A stretch of 20,212 bases of DNA from a bacterium (GTDB lineage Bacteria; Pseudomonadota; Alphaproteobacteria; Rs-D84): the NCBI GenBank assembly GCA_014802705.1, contig JAAVBR010000045.1:1-20212 (forward strand), read 5' to 3'. Every line of letters starts with the position of its first letter. Positions within the stretch are counted from its first letter, which is position 1. The notes beneath the pieces were generated by a model, which was given only the letters and a program-made list of their open reading frames with translations, was not told the DNA's origin and searched no databases. Below, in pieces: positions 14,535-20,212 of the stretch. The position numbers were made by a program, and so were the translations under genes.

Positions 14535-14610
14535 TGGTGGCTAGGGACGGAATCGAACCGCCGACACAGGGATTTTCAGTCCCTTGCTCTACCAACTGAG
14601 CTACCTAGCC
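14535..14610 (-). tRNA. tRNA-Phe (GAA)
   Basis: 76 bases including an encoded CCA (14535-14537). The acceptor stem GGCTAGG pairs with CCTAGCC. The D arm is GCTC-AGTTGGTA-GAGC, the anticodon stem AGGGA/TCCCT holds the loop CTGAAAA with anticodon GAA at 14575-14577, and the T arm is GGCGG-TTCGATT-CCGTC. A37 is preceded by A36, which fits modification by MiaA and MiaB. It is transcribed against gatA and has its own promoter. Confidence 0.97.
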
Positions 14611-14622
14611 AACGCGAAACGC

Positions 14623-14651
14623 ATCATAAGATAACGAAATACAAAAAGCAA
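14623..14651 (-). promoter_or_regulatory. Promoter of tRNA-Phe
   Basis: On the minus strand, TTGCTT (14646-14651) and TATGAT (14623-14628) are spaced by 17 bases. Transcription would start around six bases before the tRNA. The -35 box overlaps the ribosome binding region of the divergent plus-strand gene. Confidence 0.7.
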
Positions 14652-14658
14652 GGAAAAA
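14646..14658 (+). repeat. Direct repeat copy 1 flanking the AT-rich gene
   Basis: AAGCAAGGAAAAA, exact copy of 15127-15139. It contains the ribosome binding site of the AT-rich gene. Confidence 0.6.
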
Positions 14659-14661
14659 AAG

Positions 14662-15108
14662 ATGTCCTTAACAATTGTTCGAAAAACAGACGATTATTCA
14701 CTGTTACCAAAATCAATCGCGGAAAAACGGAATGTTTATAACAAAATCCGCCAGAAAATTCGTACATTCCCCCATGGGATTGTTCAGATTTTAGAAAAAG
14801 ACAATCCCTTGGGTAATGATTATGATGCCGCCTATTGTTTGCAATCAGATATAAAACTGATTGTTGCACAACATTCTCATGTTCATCCTATCGCCTTAGC
14901 GCCTGGCTTTATCAATCCTACAATTACCGGATATGAATGCTATGTTGTTATGCCGGATGGACAATCTGTTAATTTAAGTGACACAAAATATGCGAAATTA
15001 TTATTTGATACCGCGCGCCAGAAAGCGACCATCGAAATTAACACAGGTTTATATAATGCCATCGAAGACCATATAAAAGCCTTCAAAAAACAATACAACG
15101 TACGCTAA
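14662..15108 (+). CDS. AT-rich gene of unknown function between gatA and gatB
   Basis: 148 residues, no family recognised. The protein is soluble and Lys/Tyr/Ile/Asn-rich, without signal peptide or membrane segment and with two Cys (AAYCLQ, YECYVV). Mid-protein HSHVHPIALAP and the C-terminal ATIEINTGLYNAIEDHIKAF are its distinctive parts. Its codons are clearly more A/T-rich than those of the gat genes around it, and it is flanked by exact 13-bp direct repeats that contain the ribosome binding site of itself and of gatB. Both features suggest late acquisition. AAGGA precedes the ATG at suitable spacing. It is probably co-transcribed with gatB. Confidence 0.75.
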   Translation: MSLTIVRKTDDYSLLPKSIAEKRNVYNKIRQKIRTFPHGIVQILEKDNPLGNDYDAAYCLQSDIKLIVAQHSHVHPIALAPGFINPTITGYECYVVMPDGQSVNLSDTKYAKLLFDTARQKATIEINTGLYNAIEDHIKAFKKQYNVR

Positions 15109-15126
15109 TAACAATATAAATTAAAC

Positions 15127-15139
15127 AAGCAAGGAAAAA
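15127..15139 (+). repeat. Direct repeat copy 2 flanking the AT-rich gene
   Basis: AAGCAAGGAAAAA, exact copy of 14646-14658. It contains the ribosome binding site of gatB. Confidence 0.6.
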
Positions 15140-15145
15140 GAACAA

Positions 15146-16672
15146 ATGTTTACGATAAAAGGCAAAACAGGTGATTGGGAAGTGGTCGTGGGCCTGGAAA
15201 CACATATCGAAGTGTTGTCCAAGTCCAAGATTTTCAGCGGCGCGTCCGCCGATTATAATCCGACCGTTGCCCCCAATACCCAGGTATCTATGGTGGACGC
15301 GGCCATGCCGGGGATGCTGCCGGTACTGAACGATTATTGCGTAGACCAGGCGATTAAATTCGGTCTGGGCATCAATGCCGACATTACACGACGCAGCCGC
15401 TTTGCCCGTAAACAGTATTTTTATCCTGACCTGCCCCAGGGGTATCAGATTACCCAGCCCGCGGATCAGCCACCGGTGGTCGGCCGCGGATGGGTTGAAA
15501 TCATGGGGGACGACGGGAATCCCAAAAAGATTTTGATTGAACGCGCGCATTTGGAACAGGACGCCGGCAAATTAAAACACGATGCCCATCCGACAAAATC
15601 CTTTGCCGATTATAACCGCGCGGGGGTGACGCTGTTGGAAATTGTGACGTGGCTGGATGTGAAAAATCCGGAAAATAATTCCTTTATCACATCCCCGGCG
15701 GAAGCCGAACGCTACCTGCGCGAAATTCGTGAAATTGCCCGGGCGCTGGGTGTGTCCAAGGCCAATATGGAGGAAGGATCCATGCGCGCCGACGTCAACG
15801 TTTCCGTGCGGCCGGCCGGGTCCAACGAATTCCGCACGCGGACAGAGACCAAAAACATGGTGTCGTTTAAGTTTATCAAGAGCGCCATTGAGTACGAGGC
15901 CCGCCGCCAGATAGAGATTTATGAAAACGGCGGCACCGTCACCCAGGACACCATGCGTTATAACCAGGGCAGTGGGGCCACATCCGTCATGCGCAGCAAA
16001 GAAGACGCGTTGGATTACCGCTATTTCATTGATCCGGATTTGTTGGAATTGGTCATTGACGATGACCGCATTGAACACATTCGGCAAACCATGCCGGAAT
16101 TGCCGGCGGCGACCCGCGCGCGGTACACAGGTGTATTGGGCCTGGCCGACTATGACGCGGCGCGGCTGACCGAAACAACCGACATTTCCCGCTGGTTCGA
16201 TGCGGCGGTGGGCGACAAGCCGGCGCGCGCCAAGGGGGTCGCGAATTGGATGATTAGTGAACTCTTTGCGCATCCGGAAAACTGGGACGAAAAAAACGCG
16301 GTGGACGTGGCCGAACCGGATGCCCCGCGGATTATTCGCCCGTCTGATTTGGCCGAATTGGTCGATATGGTGATGGACAACGCCATCAACGGGAAACAGG
16401 CCAAAGAAATTTTTATTAAAATGCTGGATGGGGAAAATGGCACCCCACGCGACATTGCAAAAAAATTCGGCATGGAACAAATTACCGATACATCTGCGAT
16501 TGAAAGCGCGGTGGATGCCGTTATTGCGGCCAATCCATCCCAGGTTGAACAATATCGCGGCGGGAAAGTTGGCCTGCTCGGTTTCTTTGTCGGGAACGTC
16601 ATGAAGGCAACCGGCGGCAAAGCGAATCCCGCCGTGGTGAACGAAATCTTGAAGAAAAAATTAGGAGAATAA
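15146..16672 (+). CDS. gatB: GatB, amidotransferase kinase/transamidase subunit
   Basis: 508 residues. GatB phosphorylates Glu-tRNA(Gln) or Asp-tRNA(Asn) and transfers ammonia delivered from GatA. Family blocks are WEVVVGLETHIEV (11-23), KQYFYPDLPQGYQITQ, YNRAGVTLLEIVT, ARALGVSKANMEEGSMRADV, TETKNMVSFKFI, RSKEDALDYRYFIDPDL, and the C-terminal YqeY-like tail with GGKVGLLGFFVGNVMKATGGKANP. It is slightly longer than the usual ~475-490. AAGGA precedes the ATG. It is separated from gatCA, unlike the compact gatCAB order of many bacteria. Three small genes and miaB follow closely, which suggests one transcript. Confidence 0.95.
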   Translation: MFTIKGKTGDWEVVVGLETHIEVLSKSKIFSGASADYNPTVAPNTQVSMVDAAMPGMLPVLNDYCVDQAIKFGLGINADITRRSRFARKQYFYPDLPQGYQITQPADQPPVVGRGWVEIMGDDGNPKKILIERAHLEQDAGKLKHDAHPTKSFADYNRAGVTLLEIVTWLDVKNPENNSFITSPAEAERYLREIREIARALGVSKANMEEGSMRADVNVSVRPAGSNEFRTRTETKNMVSFKFIKSAIEYEARRQIEIYENGGTVTQDTMRYNQGSGATSVMRSKEDALDYRYFIDPDLLELVIDDDRIEHIRQTMPELPAATRARYTGVLGLADYDAARLTETTDISRWFDAAVGDKPARAKGVANWMISELFAHPENWDEKNAVDVAEPDAPRIIRPSDLAELVDMVMDNAINGKQAKEIFIKMLDGENGTPRDIAKKFGMEQITDTSAIESAVDAVIAANPSQVEQYRGGKVGLLGFFVGNVMKATGGKANPAVVNEILKKKLGE

Positions 16673-16675
16673 TCC

Positions 16676-16927
16676 ATGAAAATCATCGGCATTGTAAAAA
16701 ACGACCCGATCATGGGTGTGCAATATGGGGTGGTAGAGGTGCAAGAAAATGTGAAAACTATTTCACACCATCAGATGAATCATAACATCTGTCACCCGCA
16801 GAAAATTCATTCGATGCCCATCCGTCATAAATATACCCGTCAGAAATTGGGAAACGCGAATCCTGCTTCACTGAATCAGGATCAGATTAATCAACTTATC
16901 TGCAACAAACGTATCCGCCAGAAATAA
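16676..16927 (+). CDS. Small basic protein of unknown function, downstream of gatB
   Basis: 83 residues, not recognised. It is basic and His/Asn/Gln-rich with two Cys (NICHPQK, LICNKR) and two RQK endings (YTRQKLG, IRQK). No signal peptide or membrane segment. Its Shine-Dalgarno AGGAG overlaps the end of gatB and it starts three bases after the gatB stop, which supports translation coupled to gatB. A nucleic-acid-binding role would fit its charge but is a guess. Confidence 0.65.
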   Translation: MKIIGIVKNDPIMGVQYGVVEVQENVKTISHHQMNHNICHPQKIHSMPIRHKYTRQKLGNANPASLNQDQINQLICNKRIRQK

Positions 16928-16943
16928 TAGGACATTTTGCATC

Positions 16944-17192
16944 ATGAAGGACAGGGGTATTATTATCGTTCGGGCGGGTCGCCCCGTTCCGTTTGACGAT
17001 GACGCATCGGTTTTGGCCGCGGTCGCCCAACATCATTTGACCGCGAAAAAATCCCCGCATCTGGACATTGTTCATGGGACAACACAGCCCGAAACAGGCA
17101 CCGTGGCGGATTTGGCCAGACATCTGTTGGATAAATCCGCCCGGCGGGTACAAATGCTGGCCCGGGATGTCCAGAACACGAAACATAAATAA
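16944..17192 (+). CDS. Small protein, tandem paralogue 1, unknown function
   Basis: 82 residues, not recognised. It starts with KDRGIIIVRAG and has a C-terminal helix DLARHLLDKSARRVQML. Both parts recur in the next gene (NRGFIIIRA; DLAR, then AHRIEVL), so the two are probably diverged duplicates. No signal peptide or Cys. The only purine-rich stretch upstream (AGGAC) is about twelve bases from the ATG, a little far. It lies in the gatB-miaB operon. Confidence 0.65.
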   Translation: MKDRGIIIVRAGRPVPFDDDASVLAAVAQHHLTAKKSPHLDIVHGTTQPETGTVADLARHLLDKSARRVQMLARDVQNTKHK

Positions 17193-17206
17193 CAGGAACG
17201 CATTCC

Positions 17207-17452
17207 ATGGATAAAAATCGCGGCTTCATTATCATTCGGGCGGCACTGGACGGGACAATTCCCCAAGAACCAGACACAGATTTGGCGCGGCTAACCGCCC
17301 GTCTGATGCAGGAAACCGCCCACCGGATAGAGGTATTGAACGTCCCGCCGCACGGGACGGGCTTTTCCCGTTTCCTGGACGATAAATACCGCCAAACGAT
17401 GCATTCTCGCCTGTTCGCCATCCAACATAAAATCGCAAACCGCAAAAGATAA
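17207..17452 (+). CDS. Small protein, tandem paralogue 2, unknown function
   Basis: 81 residues. NRGFIIIRA and a DLAR helix with AHRIEVL are shared with the preceding gene; the basic tail (HKIANRKR) is its own. AGGAA lies upstream of the ATG. One base separates its stop codon from the miaB start, so it is almost certainly co-translated with miaB. No enzyme motif is visible. Confidence 0.65.
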   Translation: MDKNRGFIIIRAALDGTIPQEPDTDLARLTARLMQETAHRIEVLNVPPHGTGFSRFLDDKYRQTMHSRLFAIQHKIANRKR

Positions 17453-17453
17453 G

Positions 17454-18767
17454 ATGAATACGCCCAAAAAATTCTTTATTCAAACCTTTGGCTGTCAGAT
17501 GAATGTCTATGACGGGCAACGCCTGGCGGCCCTGCTGGAAAGCCGCGGATTGACCCCGACGGCGAATGTGGCGGACGCGGACGTGATACTTCTTAACACC
17601 TGTGCGGTGCGGGAAAAGGCCACGAACAAGGTTTATTCCGCCCTGGGGCGGATTCGCCGCGCAAAGCGGCCGGACGCCCTGATGGGCATTGTGGGGTGTG
17701 TGGCGCGCGAAAGTGGCGCCGACGCGTTCAAACGCGTGCCGGATTTGAACTTTGTCCTGGGCCCGCAAAGTTATCATAAATTGCCCGAGATTTTGGATAA
17801 CCCGGACACAAAACTGCTGAACATCGACTTGGGTGGTTTGGAAAAATTCGACGCCCTGCCCCCGATGACGCGCAGCCCTGCCGTCGCCTATATCCCCATC
17901 CAGGAGGGATGTGATCATTGCTGTACATACTGTATCGTGCCGTACACACGCGGCCGCGAAATTTCGCGGGCGCCGGTGGACATTATGAACGATGTGCATC
18001 ACGCCGCCCAGACCGGCGCGGTGGAAATCTGTTTCCTGGGGCAAAACGTCAACGGGTATAAATATCAGGATGAAAACGGAACCGTGCATCGCCTGTCGGA
18101 ACTGATCCGCGACACGGCCAAAATCGACGCCATCCAGCGTATCCGCTTTACATCCAGTTATCCGACCGAAATGACGGATGACCTGATTGACATATTCCGG
18201 ACGGAACCCAAATTATTGCCGTTTTTAAATATGCCTATACAAAGCGGGTCGGAAAATGTATTGACACGAATGAACCGGCCGTACAGCCTGGATCTATATA
18301 TAGATATTGTTGACAAATTAAAGGCGGCGCGGCCCGATATTCAAATATCCAGCGATTTTATCGTCGGGTTCCCCGGGGAAACGGACGCCGATTTTGACCA
18401 GACCATGGCCGTGGCCCAACGCGTGGGGTATATCAATTCCTATTGCTTTAAATATTCGCCGCGACCGCACACGGCGGCGGCCGTTATGCCAAACCAGATT
18501 CCAGAACAAATTAAAAGCCTGCGTCTGGTGACATTGGATGCGGCCCTGAATGAAATTCAGCGAACCTTTAACCTGTCCTGTGTGGGACGCACCCTGGATT
18601 GTTTGCTCGAAGGCGCCGACAAAACCGGTCGCCATCTGGTCTATCGCACCCCGTATATGCAGCAAACCATTGTGGACGCGCCCGCGGGGGATACGCCCCC
18701 CACCCTGGCCCGGATAAAAATCACCGACGCGAACAAGGCATCCCTGCGCGGGGAATTTGTGGCTTAA
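17454..18767 (+). CDS. miaB: MiaB, tRNA-2-methylthio-N6-dimethylallyladenosine synthase
   Basis: 437 residues. MiaB is a radical-SAM methylthiotransferase that adds a methylthio group to i6A37 of tRNAs reading UNN codons. The N-terminal UPF0004 domain has three cluster cysteines: Cys14 (TFGCQMN), Cys50 (NTCAVRE) and Cys82 (GCVA). The radical-SAM motif CDHCCTYC has Cys153, Cys157 and Cys160 in CxxxCxxC spacing. NMPIQSGSENVL, SDFIVGFPGET and KYSPRPHTAA are typical of the family, and a TRAM domain (~375-437) ends the protein. NTCAVRE and the tRNA-type motifs favour MiaB over RimO or MtaB. No strong ribosome binding site; it begins one base after the previous stop. Its stop codon overlaps that of the convergent autotransporter-like gene. 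Confidence 0.95.
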   Translation: MNTPKKFFIQTFGCQMNVYDGQRLAALLESRGLTPTANVADADVILLNTCAVREKATNKVYSALGRIRRAKRPDALMGIVGCVARESGADAFKRVPDLNFVLGPQSYHKLPEILDNPDTKLLNIDLGGLEKFDALPPMTRSPAVAYIPIQEGCDHCCTYCIVPYTRGREISRAPVDIMNDVHHAAQTGAVEICFLGQNVNGYKYQDENGTVHRLSELIRDTAKIDAIQRIRFTSSYPTEMTDDLIDIFRTEPKLLPFLNMPIQSGSENVLTRMNRPYSLDLYIDIVDKLKAARPDIQISSDFIVGFPGETDADFDQTMAVAQRVGYINSYCFKYSPRPHTAAAVMPNQIPEQIKSLRLVTLDAALNEIQRTFNLSCVGRTLDCLLEGADKTGRHLVYRTPYMQQTIVDAPAGDTPPTLARIKITDANKASLRGEFVA

Positions 18768-20212
18768 AAGAAATAGCGCAGATTCAGGCGCCCCTGAAAC
18801 GACGTCACATCCGGGTCGCGCCGCATGGCCACACCGCCACCCACGGACACGCCGTCCATGACGGACCGGATGTTTAAATCCATCCCCAATGTCAGCGCAT
18901 CTGTCGCATCGGTGATAACATGCCCTGTCATTTGATAATCAATCCCATCCATACCCCATGCGGCCGTCCCATGCATTCCCAAACGCGGCGCCCGATCCGC
19001 GTCGACATCGGACAACAAAACGGTCCGCCGGGCCGTCCATCCCACAAACGGTAACACACCAATCGCATCCGTGAACGAAATCGTCGTGCCGACGTCCATC
19101 GCCCCATACAGGGAACGTCCCCGGGGATTTTCATCCACCCCATATTTTCCCAAGACCGGCCCCACATCAAAGTCGGCCCATGTCATCCCCGCCGTCATTT
19201 GGCCCCAAATATACCGGCCCGCCCCATGCACCCGCGCATCCACACCATACAGATTTCCGGTAAAATCGTTTAAGCCATCCGCATGCCCCAGCATCCCGAC
19301 CGACCCGCCCAGGGCGATTCCGAACGCCCGCCGGCCATAGGCCGCATAGGACCGCACCGCACTTAGCCACATATCATCATTAAACACAGCAATTTGGTCC
19401 GACCGGGCCCCCAAATCGGTATCCGACGTCGGTCCCTGGATCAGATTAAATTCTTGGAACAGATGAATGCCATCCATCAACCGCATGGGGTTACACCGCA
19501 CCGATCGCGCCATGATGCGATCCAATTCATCCCGCGTCTGGGCCGCGTCCATCGCACGCACCAGTTTATCATTCGGATCATAGACCCGCAGCGTGTTTAT
19601 AAATCCCCCGCGACGCGCGTCCAAAATTTTTAAATAATCTGTTTCGCGCCGGATTTGTAAATAAATATTATCCCCCGTCCGATGCGCCGCGGCGGTAAAC
19701 AGGTTATCCAAATCCGGCATCGCCACAAACACCGCCCCATTGCCCCGGACATTGCCCAGAATCACATCCCCGTCGTGCGCAGCCGCGGGGTTGATATGGA
19801 CCGTCACTTCGCCCACCAAATCAATCGGCGGAATCACCCCACGGGGCCGCCCATTCCACGTGATACTCGTGTTATCCAGGATGATTTCATCCGCCGTTGC
19901 CCCGATGGATAAAATATCCCGCAGATTCAGTTTTTCGTCCCCCACCACGCGCAGCGTTAATCCCGCCGACACGTGTAAATCCGTCAGACTGTCCGGCGTA
20001 TCCACAACTTGCATCACCGACGCGCCCGCGCCCATAACGACACTGGCCTGAATCTGGCCGGTATTATGTACCATCACCTGGCACCCCGGACAAATATAAA
20101 CATGCCCTGAAATATGCCCCGCGTTCGTCACACGGATGGATCCGTCAATATCGATTCGATCAATATCAACCCATGAATTTTTTGACACGTCCACATCGGA
20201 CATGATATGGAC
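18764..20212 (-). CDS. Autotransporter-like outer-membrane protein, 5' end outside the window
   Basis: 482 residues are visible; the frame stays open to the window edge, so the start is missing. The N-terminal part reads as a repetitive beta-helix passenger (GSIRVTNAGHISGHVYIC, VMVHNTGQIQASVVMGAG, LTLRVVGDEKLNLRDILSIG). After a linker with an LDRIMARSVRCNPMRLMDG stretch, the last ~210-240 residues look like an autotransporter beta-barrel. They have alternating aromatic and small residues (WLSAVRSYAAYGRR, GNLYGVDARVHGAG, YIWGQMTAGMTWADFD) and a terminal LNLRYFF, as expected for BamA recognition. The passenger has few Cys (YICPGC). It overlaps the miaB stop by four bases. The substrate or ligand cannot be predicted. 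Confidence 0.7.
   Translation of the reverse strand, partial: VHIMSDVDVSKNSWVDIDRIDIDGSIRVTNAGHISGHVYICPGCQVMVHNTGQIQASVVMGAGASVMQVVDTPDSLTDLHVSAGLTLRVVGDEKLNLRDILSIGATADEIILDNTSITWNGRPRGVIPPIDLVGEVTVHINPAAAHDGDVILGNVRGNGAVFVAMPDLDNLFTAAAHRTGDNIYLQIRRETDYLKILDARRGGFINTLRVYDPNDKLVRAMDAAQTRDELDRIMARSVRCNPMRLMDGIHLFQEFNLIQGPTSDTDLGARSDQIAVFNDDMWLSAVRSYAAYGRRAFGIALGGSVGMLGHADGLNDFTGNLYGVDARVHGAGRYIWGQMTAGMTWADFDVGPVLGKYGVDENPRGRSLYGAMDVGTTISFTDAIGVLPFVGWTARRTVLLSDVDADRAPRLGMHGTAAWGMDGIDYQMTGHVITDATDALTLGMDLNIRSVMDGVSVGGGVAMRRDPDVTSFQGRLNLRYFF

Noticed and set aside
14535..14610. tRNA-Phe as an integration site for the AT-rich gene
   Set aside because: Integrases normally use the tRNA 3' end, but the gene lies on the 5' side; no tRNA fragment is repeated near 15108-15146 and no integrase is present.
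15572..16552. 326-codon frame antisense to gatB
   Set aside because: gatB is fully conserved in the plus frame; the antisense frame is a codon-bias shadow with no start signal.
17232..18089. 285-codon frame antisense to the small genes and miaB
   Set aside because: It overlaps well-supported plus-strand genes; no promoter or ribosome binding site is seen.
1..20212. CRISPR array or transposase
   Set aside because: No regularly spaced repeats and no DDE, HUH or recombinase-like protein were found.

Overview
The window looks like chromosomal DNA from a Gram-negative alphaproteobacterium, probably one of the uncultured, gut-type lineages rich in secreted Cys-rich proteins (inference from gene content and protein style, not from a marker gene). 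It has GC-rich coding sequence, sigma70-type promoters with clear TTGNNN-17-TATAAT spacing, a GatCAB amidotransferase, lipoprotein secretin and outer-membrane beta-barrel genes. No phage, IS transposase, plasmid or CRISPR features were seen.

Left part (1-7731), envelope/secretion region. The first ~500 bases are non-coding and hold two imperfect palindromic repeat elements. Then come a large secreted Thr/Ala/Arg-rich plus Cys-rich protein (minus), a small periplasmic protein with one GLG1-type cysteine-rich repeat (minus), a PagL-like outer-membrane beta-barrel (plus, predicted leaderless mRNA), a Cys-rich protein of unknown role (plus), and a two-gene minus-strand operon for a TcpQ/PilL-like protein and a PilN-type type IVb secretin lipoprotein. 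Most of these units have their own promoter and several end in clear hairpin terminators.

Middle part (7912-11575). A plus-strand operon encodes a membrane-anchored unknown protein, SufB, SufC and an AI-2E-family (PerM-like) permease, closed by a bidirectional terminator. SufD, SufS, SufU and SufA are not next to it. The convergent minus-strand pair ruvX-rnd (RNase D-like) is translationally coupled by an ATGA overlap.

Right part (12647-18767), translation and tRNA modification. gatC-gatA are read from a promoter that faces and overlaps the ruvX promoter. They are followed by a minus-strand tRNA-Phe(GAA), an AT-rich unknown gene flanked by a 13-bp direct repeat, gatB, three small unknown genes (two of them tandem paralogues) and miaB. 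The right end (18764-20212) is the 3' portion of a minus-strand autotransporter-like gene, cut by the window edge, whose stop codon overlaps that of miaB.

How the genes fit together: GatCAB makes Gln-tRNA and/or Asn-tRNA by transamidation. SufBC builds Fe-S clusters, which MiaB (a radical-SAM enzyme with two clusters) needs to thiomethylate tRNAs that read U-starting codons, including tRNA-Phe. The envelope genes probably form a surface/secretion module, but only parts of it are visible here.
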